Positions 1 to 12,740 of a stretch of 64,000 nucleotides of DNA are shown here, piece by piece (positions within the stretch are counted from its first letter, which is position 1; each line of letters starts with the position of its first letter). Location: NCBI GenBank assembly GCA_947579665.1, contig OX388347.1, positions 24,544,562 through 24,608,561 on the forward strand. The letters run 5' to 3'. This stretch comes from Sympetrum striolatum (Eukaryota > Arthropoda > Insecta > Odonata > Libellulidae). The position numbers and the translations under genes were made by a program. The notes below the pieces were generated by a model, which saw only the letters and a list, made by a program, of their open reading frames with translations, made no database searches and was not told the origin of the DNA.

Positions 1-1437
1 TTGTCGTCCCAACTCCAAAGAAGGAAATTTATGCCTATTTCCATCTTATGAAGTAATTTTATGATTAAAAAGCAACTGCTTAAACAATCCAAGTAAAAAA
101 TGTTCAAACTTGCTTCAATGGTCTCAGTCCCTGATAAGCGATCATATCTGAACTCCTTATGCAGTCTCTTGATTTGCATTTTGTCACACGAATGCCAATA
201 TGATCTTGTGCTCATAAAAAATACTGATTTACTGAGGTAAGTTTTAACGTATCGTGAGTTTAAAATACCATATAAATCTAAATCAAATTGGTAGCGTCAA
301 AACGGTGTATGTATTACAAAACTTTTGAAGAAAGTCCTGACTAGCAAAGATGAATATATAACTGGAGTGTATATTAAAACTTTGAAAAGTGAATGAATAT
401 TTTTTGACAAATGAATTGTTAAAATTAAAGTTTAATCCAGATCGAGTTCACATTGAATGTAGCTGTCTATTTCCTACAAGATTCTACAAAGAAATTAATT
501 CCGAAGAAACAATTTCTCCTTATTACTCCTGTCAATCCCATCAATTGATATCAATCAATCAATTACTTCCTTAACTCTATCCCTTAATTATCTCTATATC
601 AAACTCTTACGAAAGAACTAAGATTCTTTTTATGTCTTTTATCATTCTTATATCTGTGCTGGTTATCATCCATATTTGGATATATTTACATAAAAATAAT
701 AACACCTTTTCTGAGTTCAATCAATGAAGTTTTTAGACAACAAAGAAACATTAACCTATTGTATTTTCGATTTAATTACAAAGAAATCTTAACTGTTTGA
801 TCATAATAATTACGGTAAAATTATCATTTTACTTCCTTTGTTAACGATTAGTTTTCAACACCACATTATATGTACCACCTACAAGTTCTCCCATTCGCCT
901 ATTACACAACTCCATTGAAAAACTACTTGTCAGTGGTACATGTTATTCATAATTTATTAAAATTTCTTTCAAGTTCTTTCTAAAACTATCAGAAAACATA
1001 AGGGTTATCGCAAACGTACAAAATAATGTACCGTAAAGTATAAATTTATCATAGGATTGTCGAAAAGTATCAGCAGACAGTAAGTAAGACATTTAGCTTG
1101 AACCCTAAAACTGTAAGATATATTATTAGCAATTAAATGACTGCTATCATCAGAAAAGTTGAAGGTTATTATTTGCAAACTTCAGAAACATGTATATTCC
1201 GCATGTTTACTTTTTCAGTTCTTTTTTGTCGTTTTTTATCTCCATTTTAATTTTAAACGGGGCAATGTTTACAGATTTTTAAGTAAACTGTTACACTATA
1301 AAAAACATTCACGAGCTGAGTGACAAATTTATAACTAACAATTTTTAATTGGCATCCAATTCATAGGGTTGTTGTTTAATTTTTGTAAGTATGATATTGA
1401 GATGTGAATCTGTTCTATAGGAGTCTCCTGGGAAAAT
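1..1437. other. AT-rich DNA, nothing recognised
   Basis: No frame here resembles a known protein. The longest forward frame (389-574, 61 codons) has no motif and the composition expected of AT-rich noise. No repeat or hairpin stands out. Confidence 0.6.
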
Positions 1438-1438
1438 C

Positions 1439-1560
1439 CCTTTTATATCGAAAAGGAAAAGGTAAAGGGTAAATTGCACATAAGGGCGTAAACCCAGGTC
1501 TGACTGGGTCAGGAATCGAACCCGGGATCTTCCTCTTTCCGGGCGGCTGCCTTTTATATC
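1439..1560 (-). mobile_element. Short SINE fragment with target-site duplication
   Basis: The sequence CCTTTTATATC occurs at 1439-1449 and again at 1550-1560 and brackets a 100-bp insert (1450-1549). Read on the minus strand, the insert begins CAGCCGCCCGG and carries a perfect tRNA-type B box (GGTTCGATTCC, complement of about 1511-1523). It ends in a pyrimidine-rich tail of the CCTTTACCTTTTCC type. These are the parts of a tRNA-derived SINE: a Pol III internal promoter half, a short body, a simple tail and an 11-bp duplicated target. No A box is visible, so the copy is probably 5' truncated. The 85-codon minus-strand frame across it (1345-1602) is a by-product. The family is not identified. 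The duplication itself is seen directly; the SINE assignment is inference. Confidence 0.7.
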
Positions 1561-4500
1561 TTCGAGAATAACAACATACGAAGGAATTTGCTTAAAAACC
1601 ATGATTTTGCATCATAATGCAATACGAATTTGGGACCTTCAACGACACTGTTTCGAATCTGCCGTGTACTTCGAATTTACTAAATAAAGTTGATAAAATG
1701 GATTCTGGCTAAAATTGTTGGAACTAAATCGCCAAAAATAGTTTTTCAAAATGGAGAATTGTTAGCTGCACTATTTTTCGAAGGAGCATTCTAAATTATC
1801 GTATGATGACGTAATTTATTCATAGCGATTCAATTTCTCATACGGTAGAAAGAAATTAAGCATTTTTGGGAACAGACAATTACTAAGCTTGAACTCATTA
1901 GCAATAAATAAAGAATAAATAACATTTTCAATTATAACGTAAGATATTATCTTCGCTTATAAACAACAACACACAAAACATTTCGATGCTACAATCAAGG
2001 GTGAACATTTAAAATTAGAAGTAAATTTGATATTTAAATTGTCTATATCTCTTATTGTAATCAATTACAATTGTATCTTGGAATAATTTGATGCCTAGGA
2101 GGCTTCAACATTAAGGGTTTTCTCAACTAAAATTAACGGTTGAAAGATTTTGTGGAGTAAAATCTTCTTCTTCCTTGCTATGAAGTTTATCATCCTGGAA
2201 AGTCATTAATCCAAGTACTGCTGTATTGTATGACCTGTAATGTAATGAACATTCTGTAATGATTTGCTTTTGCAAATGTAAATTATGCCAATAAATACGC
2301 TATACGTTTACGCTATGCTGAACTATCGAAATTCTTTTTACTATAATTTCCTAATTCCAATGGTTATTTATATTTCACAATGATACCATGATGCATATAA
2401 GTCGGTGATGTTCATATACAATATGATGACAATCTGTGGCTTGAAAATTTGCATAGAATGGCTGAAATGAAAAAAATTATAAAATACCTCACTGTAGACA
2501 TAAAATTATGCATTAAGAAATGTACAGCGTTTATATTTTACTGTAATGTTTACTAAAGGTCTCAATTGGAGGAATCTTCTGTATTAATAAATGAGATCTC
2601 TAAATACCGTAATAGCATTCTCTCCTTCATCGCTACTCTAGCTGCAATGGAATTATAAAGGAATCCTAGTCGCAGTTACTTCGAAAAAAGTGATAATATT
2701 ATAATTAGTTATGCCTGAGGAGTAAAAATTTCATCGGAAAATTGAATGAAGGCCAAAGATAATACTTTATATATTTCCCTTCATGGGAAAGAATGAAAAA
2801 CTGTAGGTACAATGTAAACTGTTACAATTGTACATTTAAAAGCATATACAATTTTCGAAATTGCTTTAACAAACGTACAGAATTAATAGAATTTATTTGT
2901 TAGAGATGTTATATATAAGTCGTTAGGATATGTAGTAGCATCTCTTACCTTTAAAATTTACTAGTACCCTTTGAATTGCTAGTTCTAGATGAAAAACCCT
3001 AGCGTTTATTCGGTGCATCTCTGGAATCAATATTTTCTGACAAAAGCTACTCAGGTGGCAAACATATCATGGAGGTATTGTTTGCTTAAAATTAAGTAAT
3101 ATTTGAAATGCCTAGTATGAAATGAATGTCTTAATAGACATGTATATGACACGCTACATAAAATGTAGCAATTTTCTAAGAAAAAGAGAATTTATCTTGC
3201 AATTTGATACACAGTGAGTATTTTCATGACGGCCATTCACTGTAACGTTGCGTTTTCGATAATACTGATAATTAACATACTAATTCCAATAACCTAAAAA
3301 TACTATTACGAAATATTAGATACATCATAAATATACAGAGAATATTTCATTAAAATTTTGCTCCAAAATCAAGAAAAAGAAAATTAAGAAACTTGAATAA
3401 AAAAGCCTTTTTGTACGCCTTTAACATTCCTCTCAAGAGCCCTATTGACTAGGATTGATGACTTTCTATTGTAAATTGTACAGAAAATATTGCCATTGTG
3501 GTAATAATAATGACCATACACCAAAAATGTATTAATAGCATTCGCGGACAAGGCATCAATTCATCAGTCTGCATCAGTATGAAATCAGGGCAGAAAAATG
3601 TGAAGATATTTTACATAATCGAGTAGGTTTACTGGATTAGTTAGTTTATTTTGTTAGGAGGTTATTTATTTATTTGATTGTCTTAAAGCCTTATAGTAAA
3701 CTCATGAATGTTTTGCTGGTTAAATTCTACTTCATTTATCAGCAATCTTTATATCTCATAGAATTCCTCCATAGTTTCATTCTAAATAAGAGACTGTATG
3801 ATAAGCCGATACTGTTTTGCAATGTAAGTTTTGCAAAGACTGTTATTTTAGTCTGATTAATTGATTCATTTGGTAAACTAAGAAAAATAATTTGCTTCTT
3901 CATGGTCCCATAAAGTTTATCTTCTACCTTATACAATTTGGAATCAGCTGAGATGCTAGTTTCATTTATATGGTGTCTTGGATAGGTTATTAACTATAAT
4001 TTGTATAAATTTTATAAGTACTCAAGCTTTGGCATTCAAAAAACATACTCTCCAACACTATGAAAATAGTAACGATGAATTGTGTTTCATTATCTGATTT
4101 CTTTCATAGTTGAATAAAAAGTATTAGACCAATTTAATATTAGGAAATACGTTGCACACCGTAAATTTTTAGGGTGCTAATCCCTTCTAGTAAAATCCCA
4201 AAATCCCAATCTAGTAAAAAACTTGAGTAAAAATGAATATGACTGAAGTACATTTTTCAGACATACTTTTAACAAATAGCTAACTTCATAGTACGTATCA
4301 AATAATTTTCCTCTTCATTATTACTTTATTACTTTTCTTATAATTTCGGTCTTTTTTCTAGACGCAGTAAAGTTTTACAGGAAAGAAAATAAATTAGCAT
4401 ATAACCCCTTAGAAATTACTCTCACATTTTAAACTTAATAGTATATTTAGTATTGTATATTTCACAGAAGTAATTTACGCACTTTTATATAGTTAGGAGA

Positions 4501-4792
4501 ATGATCACATGATTAAACTTATCTACCATTAATATTGCAGCCAAATTGTTATGTACAGCAATATAAATCTCGCTGGGTCTGCATATGGGGTTTTACCGTC
4601 GTAAAGTGCAATTTTCAGGTTAAATACCAAAATTTCCCTCAACAAGGTAATCAGAGACCTTTGATTTTTCCCCGTTCATGAACATATGGTGTTTAAAAAA
4701 ATCACGCCACACTAAGGTAATTTTAAACAAAATCGAATTCATGGTTCTCATGATCAAATTAACCTTCCATTTAGGAAACTATATTCTTTGTA
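1561..4792. other. AT-rich DNA, nothing recognised
   Basis: Open frames such as 3674-3856 and its antisense 3739-3936 have no recognisable domain and are AT-rich by-products. I see no tandem repeat or transposon terminus in this stretch. Confidence 0.55.
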
Positions 4793-4997
4793 AAAGAGAA
4801 ATACTAAGTACATTTTCACAGATAATTTTTTATTATACGACCGGTATCACAATCGAAATCACATCTTTAAGTGAATCTTACCTCTTCAGGTGAATCTCAC
4901 CTCAATCTCACATCTTCACCTGAAGATGCAAGTCCACTTGTGAAACCGGTCGTATAATAAAAGTTATCTGTGAATATATACTAAGTATTTCTCTTTA
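4793..4997. mobile_element. Hairpin MITE with ~61-bp inverted arms
   Basis: The left arm (about 4793-4853) and right arm (about 4937-4997) are near-perfect inverted copies. They share AAAGAGAAATACT at the outer end, CACAGATAA in the middle and TTATACGACCGGT at the inner end, with only a few mismatches. The ~83-bp centre is a run of related short GTGAATCTCACCT-like phrases. It holds a further perfect stem, CTTCAGGTGAA (4884-4894) with its complement (4915-4925), and a palindrome CATCTTCA-CC-TGAAGATG (4911-4928). The element has no coding capacity and could fold almost end to end. It fits a small foldback-type or MITE element, but no clear target duplication was found, so the superfamily is unknown. 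The 71-codon frame 4678-4893 crosses the left arm and is chance. Confidence 0.75.
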
Positions 4998-7900
4998 AAA
5001 ATGTCTTTCCACCAAGTCACGCCTTCTACCAATGATTTCATTTAACTATATTTTAATTGGAAAGGAATTCCGGAATATATTTTGAAGAAATCATGAAGCC
5101 ACTGACAGATTCTGCAAGAGGGGTAAAAGAAAATATGCTTAAATGGAATTTTATAATCACATTGATCTCTTTGTTATCTCCTTTTGAATGACGTTTTGAA
5201 ATCTGAAAAATATTATGAAGATTTGTAAATTTATTCTGTGGGTTGCAAGAAGTGGAAACACGATTGTATTGTAGCGGAAAATATCAAAATGGCACGCTTG
5301 TCATGTCTTTTTTGCCCAAAAAGAGCTAAAATAAGCAAGGTAGGAAGCGTAATGTATCGTTGAAGCATTTAATTTGCAAAAATCTAGGAACACGATTAAT
5401 TCTGTTCTAATTAATCACGAAGACCAATAAAAAATCACGCCCAAAATGAGGAGAAAGGGAAAGACCCGTACTGATGTACTAACTCTGCAGTAGAATTGGA
5501 TTGCCAATTTAATAAAATCATGAACCAGCCATCCAGAAACGATTTTTATTGTTACCGAGAAAGCAGCTGATCGACATAGATTATCTAGTAGTATTTTTTC
5601 AACTCGTTTGTGACTTACCAACAACAGGCTGAAGGGACCTAACAATTTAAAAAGGGCTTGAGAAGCAGCACAAAATATAGTAAAATGTTTACAACAGTTT
5701 AGTTGGACCTTTTCAGTACCTATTACAGAACTAAGTCTTTCAAAGTAAGTATTTCTTTTTGGAATCTGGGTTCGCTTGCAAACCTGCGAAAGGAAATGAG
5801 TACGACTTTTACGTGGAGTTGAGAGAATTTAGATTTGCGTTTATTGACCTATTTACATCACTTAATGTCAACATTTTTCTATTTCTGTTAACATTTTATC
5901 TTGTAAATTCATGGCATGAGTAACTATGGGGTTCTTAGAAACTTTTTGTGCATTTTGCGAATGAGTTTCTATTAGTGAATATTTCAGGAATCAAATTATG
6001 GGTATAATAAGAAGATTCAAACGAGGTTTGTGAGCTAAAAAAATACTCTCATGGAATATTCGTTCAAATCCACAGTAGTTTCATTCACATACATATTGAG
6101 AAGAGGACTATTAAGAAATGTAGAAACTGAAATAATTATCTGATCTGATCTTCAGAAGATAGAGAATGAATACATGCATACAAAGAATAAATAAATATAA
6201 TACGTTCAGAGAAAGTAAGTTCTCAGAGGATTTTACCGTTGTAATTCAACCTGCCTGTTATGTAGACAGTTCTGATAATGCTAGGAAGATAAGGGAAATA
6301 ATTGCTAGAAAGAATCAATTCAAAAATTCATCTTTTCCGAGAATATGTGAAAATGATGGATTAGGAAAGTAGAGTCATAATGCTTTCACTCCTTGTATCA
6401 GGCCGAAAGTGTATTCAGGTCTTAAAATAGGAAAAGACAAATATGAAATGTGTGATTTTGCGAATAACAGGTCTAAATGTGATCGAAAATATGTTCGCAA
6501 TCTCTAGGTGCCGTTTAAATTTTCAGTAAATGAGTTGATTGGGACATTTTTTATGCACAGAGATTTAGAGGAGTAACCTCCGAGGAAAATTCTACTCCAG
6601 ATACAGACGATCTATGTTGCAATAATCTTATGATCACCATAAACAGCACATGCTCCGGTTTCACTCCGTGATAGTCACGAAACGGCTTAGCCTTCAAGCA
6701 AGCCTTCACTGAACCATCCAAAAAATAAAAAAAATAAAATCACGACCACTGTTTTGTAGCTTACTAGTTAGTTTATTTGGTTATAGGTGTGATACCTGAT
6801 CATGTTTGTAATTAGAATTATTTATGTTCTTCATTACATTCTCGGGTCATATAGTCGTTTTCATGATTTCTTATCAAAAAATAGCATTACTATAATCCTG
6901 AGGGAATATTTCAAAATATTAATGGTAAATTTTATATCAGTAATGTCTACATGAGTTTTAAGATGTATAATTCATTTAAAAGGCTTCAAATCAAGTCAAA
7001 GCTTCCAGCTACTGCTGATAATCAGGCAAAAAGGTGATATCATTTGCCACGTTAATGCGTATTCGAGAATTTTGAAATTTGTGATAAACGTATATTTAAC
7101 ATACGTTGATTTTATTATGCGGAAACTTTTTCGGAAAAAATTACCTCTATCCTTAATAGCTGATATATAATGGGTAAAAACATGGCTGAGTAGAGCCAAC
7201 AAGTAATGTAGTACATCAAGCAGAATCTCTCCGGGAGGCTATGGGTGTTTTTACTAATTTAAGTTATCATAAATGATTTTACACAAGTCTAATTATAGTT
7301 TTAATTAACTTAAACTAGTCTGGAGCAAATGAAAAATCTAAAAATAATAAATTTGCTACAGTTACAGCAAGATGACTAAAAATCCAACTCTTGGGTCCTC
7401 CGAGGACGCCCCTTGGGGTTTAGTTTATGTTTAGGATTAAGACATAATTATAAGCTGCTCTAAACAAATATAAGCTGCTCCGAAAATATAAGGAAATATA
7501 CGGGAAAGAGGTTGGTGGTAAAAATCTGAGCAAGATGTGTTGTTTTAGCATATGAAACAAACTATTATAAAGTAAACGAAATTCTTAGAGTTTTGTATGG
7601 TTAAATTGCTAATTATGTTGTACTATATTTTCATACAAAGCCTTACTCCAACAAAGAAGATTGTTTTTGTATAAGCTCGTTCACAAATTTGCTTGATTAT
7701 CAATATTTATTCCGTAAACAGTCCACGATAATATCTCAGCAATCGCGAACAAAAATATTATGCATACATTTATTTCAGCCAGTATAAGCTTAGAGTTAAA
7801 TGTTGAGCATATTTACCGTCACAGCTGTAAACACTAATAAATAATTAGAAATAGATGGAAGAAAACCTTGCGATTATGATGAAAAGAATTCATTCCATTA

Positions 7901-10639
7901 GAATTTGATTTCCGCCTTCCGAATAAATGATAAAATAAAAGATAAAATCTGATTCAGATCGATCTTCGCAACTTGAAATACATTATCTCCCTACCAACCA
8001 ATTTTCATTATTCTGGTGCTTACGGAATCTCATATTCCAGGTGCGATATTCTATTAAAACGATATTATTTTTAAAACGATATTGAAACGATAATTCTATT
8101 AAAATTTATATAAATCAATAATTCTCAATGACGTTTAGCTTTTATATATTTTTAAAACAATTTACTTTCTGTCAGAATGTCGCGAACGACGTCAAATCAT
8201 CAAAAAATATGATTTAAAATTTCAATAATTGCTAATTCTTATTAAAAAGTAAGGCGAAAAAACTATGCGTGAGCTCAGCCCTATTTATTTACTTATTGTC
8301 ACCAGTTTTGAATTGACTAGTTCATTATCGGGAGAATGTTCAACTACAACAGAAGTGAAGCACCTGATTATCTATCGTGCGCATCCTTGATCTCTAATCT
8401 TAAGTTTAAATGCCACCATATTCATTACTTTAGACAGTGATCTATTATATTAAATACATTTCAGCGTCAGAGAAATATTTTACTTGAAAATTTCAAATCT
8501 GAATAAGCAAGCTTGCATTTTCCACGTATTTAAACCTAATACCTACTACCTTATCCTTTCAAGACGCACTTTATTGAATTGTATCAGAGAAAAAAACCAA
8601 ACAACCCCATATGGTAAAAAATCAATTATATTTCTTTGACCAGATAATGTAAAAAGTAACTTGTCGAATTATATATTCACTATTTATTACGTAATTATTT
8701 TCTGGAATTCTAATAATGCTACATCATAATTTGATAGAAGTTTTTGAGGTTTGCTTTCTCATCCAGTTTCATACTTTCAAAATAAACTCATAAGTATTTT
8801 TTTACAATTTCAAGTTATTTAGACGACGATCATGGTTTTGGTGTTGCGTCAGGCCATCATCTGGATCAGAAACTTGGAGTATAACAATTAATGTAAAACC
8901 TTCCGTTTCCCTTCCTCTCCTTTGTTTAGAATATACGATTTAAAATACCTAAGCTTTTTAACTTGAAGTTTCTGAACATAATGATGCCGACCATAACACC
9001 GAGACCATTTTTTAAATAAATTACTTATGGTCAGAATATACATACTTCTATGTGTGTTTTTCGTTACATGCAACTGTTAAAATGTCTACCGTTTTCATAT
9101 CTTTTGTGTTTTTCCCTGATTTTGGTTGAATAATACTAAAAATATCCTTTCGAAAATTGTTTAGGAGATTTCCAGTGTTATGAATGAATCTGAATTGTAA
9201 GATTATTTGGCAGAAGGCTGGGATTCAAAAGTGACGCATAGAATGCGAACTGCAAATGATAGTAGCTGACGGGACCTCAATAACATAAATTAACTAGATC
9301 GGAAACAAGCTAAGTTCCCGCAGTCCTCATATAATTGTCAAAGCGTTTGAAAAATCACTGTTATTTTACGTATTTCAAATTTAAGTAGGAATAGCATTAA
9401 AAAATTCTTTATTAAAAATCTAATTTCCCATACCAATCACATTCGAAAAACTCGTGAATAATCAAATGCACATTGTCTACCATAATTCACCTAGAAATCG
9501 CCTTTGGAATAATTTTCCAGCTGTATTTTCTGAAAAGCAGGCAGAGACGCGTAAGTATAAATAGTTGGATGGAAGATGAGTCTTAGATGAGTTACTACTC
9601 AACCAAACTGCACAACCGGTCTACATTCTACCCATCATTTATCCAGCTGACTCTTGTGCAATGAGTAAACAGAAAGAGAAGCTAATGATTATATAACATT
9701 GAATCTATCTGCATTTCAAATTCAATTTCCTCATTTCATAATTTTTGTTTCAACACATACAGGTACTTTTGCGTTCTTTAATTTGACTTAAACAGCTACC
9801 AGACAATAGTGATAAGGAGATACATCATTGAATGGAATATTTTCACGGTTGACTCAGAGGATTCAGCTCATTAGAAAGCTCAGGATTTCAATTCATTGAA
9901 GTATTATATCTGTAGCTCCCGAGCTAATTGTCTTCTTCAGTATCTGAGTAAGAGGGTGACATTTCGCTAAGTTACAAGGTTATTCTATTATTTTGTGTAA
10001 ACGAAATCAATCAGCAAGTAAAAGAGCAACCTGATAAACCTAAAATATCAAAGTAGCGATTGACTATAATTATGATACCGTTATCGCTTTCGATGGTATG
10101 TAAGATCATAACGAGTAATTCACATTATAACAAAGAAGCAAAATATTCTTTGTTCTTTGTTCTCCTTTCACAAGAAGCAGGCGTTGAGATAAATTGTGAT
10201 GCACGTATTTGTAGCATTTTCCAAAAGACGTTATAGCGAAAAGAGAAATAGAAAATATAACTATAAACATTAAACCCTTCCTTGCCCAAGGTATTTCACA
10301 CCCTCCATCGCCCAAGGGGGTATTTCAAATACCCCAATAAATTTTTCTAAACTAATATGTTTTAGGGATGATAAATAATGTCAGTTTTAGTTGTGACTAT
10401 ATTTTAGCATTATGATTGTAAATATGATTGATAGTTTAAAGTTAAACATTTTATTTCCACTCAGTGACATGAGGATATGATTTTGATAAAAGTTTTTGAA
10501 TAAATTTGACTGGTTTTATTGCCGGAATATCTTCAAAATTTTAAATATGAGCAATGGGAGGTTTCTGTAATATGGTTTAAAAATTTACAATTTCAAACAG
10601 TCATTGAATTAACTATATTAATATATTTAGTATGAATAC
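4998..10639. other. AT-rich DNA, no supported feature
   Basis: Short frames (5415-5645 minus, 6166-6372 plus, 6996-7202 minus, 8888-9073 minus, 10106-10315 minus) show no family motif. A small direct duplication around GCCCAAGG...GTATTTCA lies at about 10284-10330. No transposon end, RNA gene or exon could be supported. Confidence 0.5.
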
Positions 10640-11248
10640 TGCAAACTGATGCTTTGCACGTCACACTTGCAAATCTCGTTTCCTGCCATCTTTTAGGAGG
10701 CCAAAGTCATACCCTTGGTAAAACCGAAAATTGAGGAAAATTCAGCTCGGATTTTATTTGGGAGAAACTCGTTGGGTGTATCTGCTTAATTCAACCTCAT
10801 TGTTCTAAGTAAAGTCAGATTATTTCGCAGAAGAGATTCAGCAAGAAGAAACGACTTATAGCTATCCACAGTGACTCCTCTTCCACTTCCAACATTTGGT
10901 TTCACCAAGGCAAGAACTACACCCTGCTCTTGATTCAACTCCAAAATATTCCCACATTTCCCTAAGTAGTCCTGAGAATCAAAATATTACAAAATATAAG
11001 CAGTTTTCGAATTGGTGTATACCCAAATTTTTGGATTTTATATACACATGGAAGGGACACTTACCACGAGATGTTGCTAGCGGCTCGTTTATTGGTATGT
11101 ACACATTTGGAGAAAAGTTTTTCGCGCAATCTGACGTAAACAGATCGAATACAACGCTAATAGCCTCCAACTTGTCGCATGAATTTTCCATTCTTCCAAT
11201 ACGGAATTTTTTTAGTAGTAAATCTGCGAAGTGACAAAGTTCGCACAA
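10640..11248 (-). pseudogene. piggyBac-family transposase relic
   Basis: The minus strand holds two frames of a piggyBac DDE transposase. The first (11248-10979, 89 codons) has DKLEAISVVFDLF, then INEPLATSRGKCPFHVYIKS, which is the block around the first catalytic aspartate (usually DEQL..FRGRCPF..Y.P.KP). After a stop and a frame change the second (about 10972-10690) reads GVVLALVKPNVGSGRGVTVD, then SLLRNNLTLLRTMR and FSSIFGFTKGMTLAS. These match the family's GSGRGVT-D-N block and the LTL-GT-RKNK and SSIFGFTKDMTL blocks. The first catalytic Asp reads Asn (INEPL), there is an in-frame stop after TMRLN, and both the N-terminal half and the C-terminal zinc finger are missing. It is a dead internal fragment. 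Family identity is strong; exact ends are not, and no terminal repeats or TTAA target sites were located. Confidence 0.85.
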
Positions 11249-11260
11249 ATAAAATCAACT

Positions 11261-12579
11261 TTTATATTTTTTGGCTAGCTTTTTTCGATTCCAGTCCACC
11301 GTACGGAGTCATATATTTGAATAAATGTTAAATAAAATTAAACATGCTTGAAAGGAAACAAGATGAAATTTAATTGCAAAAATATAAGTTATCAGTAAAA
11401 TAAATGGAAGAAAATAATTTCCTATTAACTCGAGATCTGTATAGGAATGCACTTTTATGGTGCGGTTTGCTTAACTCCGATATTCTATTGCTATTTTTTA
11501 TGAACAAAAGGCCATTTAGTTAAACGGTCTGACATATGTCCACTATTTTTAATCAAAGAACGTGCCCTGAAAGATTCGTGCGAATCCGTTCGTTAATTTC
11601 CCACTTACCTGATGTTTCCCTTCTCGGCACAAATTTTTATTTTTAGTAATTCTTTGGCATCAAGTCGGCACGGGTTACCATTATTAAATCGCAATGATAT
11701 TTATTAGGTAAGTTAATAATGCCAAATATAAAAAAACAGTGGGTATGCGTATTTGATTTTGATAAAAAAAATTTTTCCCTTATATCTTGGGACATCCTTC
11801 TCTGCACGTTCCTTAATTAAATGTTTTATAAAACAATTTGATCTTAGTTAAACGTTGATGTGTCTCTGCAATTAATCGAGAAAGAACTCGAGTAATTCCT
11901 TCGAACAAGGATTTATATTCTATCTGGATCTAGTTATTAGCAAGCCTGTGTATTTTTTCTCAAACCTCGAGGTACAAATAAAATTTAAGCATGAATGATA
12001 AGTAAACCGGCGCCGTCGTAATACTAAGGTCGATTTTCCATCCATCATATCTATTCTAATAAAAACACCTATGATTTTGTTGCAGCATTTAATCTTCAGT
12101 TAATTAAATTTATCCAACCTCAATGATATCATATTCACAAATTGGTATTTGCAATATTTACGAAGAGAATTTTTCTTTCTGCAATTCAGAAATATTTTTA
12201 AGAACTCAGTAGTTTTTCCTTAAATTGTTTTTATTTCAAGATACGGAGTAGAATAACAAGATGAAATAAAATATTAATAAAGCAATGAAAATATCAATAA
12301 ATAAAAATCTAGTAATTCCACGTAGGAATTGTAGTCAAATTCTCTTAGAGGGTTAGCCAACCCAAGTCCAAGAGTTATAACTCGTAAAATGTATAACATA
12401 TATCAAATAGTCCAACCATACTTTCAATAATGACAAATTAATTTCAGCAACGTTAAAATAAAAACAAAGTAACATGATACTCTCAGTAAGGAAGAAAAAG
12501 CGACAAATACTATTTTTTATACTATAAACATCATGCGTTCATTTCATGAGATTATTTTGATTCTTTATAAACCCTTTTT
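11261..12579. other. AT-rich DNA, nothing recognised
   Basis: No coding frame or repeat boundary is visible. The stretch ends in a T-run abutting the first ~1-kb GAAAGTA-type repeat. Confidence 0.55.
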
Positions 12580-12709
12580 TACTTTCTCCATATACGAAGT
12601 ATAGAGAAAGTATTGTTTTCATGAAAAAATTCGACTTCGAGATTTCAACGGAAATACATGTTTTGGGGTCCCTATAACACGTTTTGACCATTTTCGGAAT
12701 GATGTCTGT

Positions 12710-12740
<31 letters not shown>

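Noticed and set aside
1500..1550. A tRNA gene at the B-box site
   Set aside because: No A box, acceptor stem or anticodon arm; the unit is flanked by a target duplication, so it is a SINE fragment.
12581..12612. loxP-like site (TATACGAAGTAT)
   Set aside because: Only the 12-base core resembles loxP; the 8-bp spacer and 13-bp arms are absent and the sequence belongs to the repeat's terminal hairpin.
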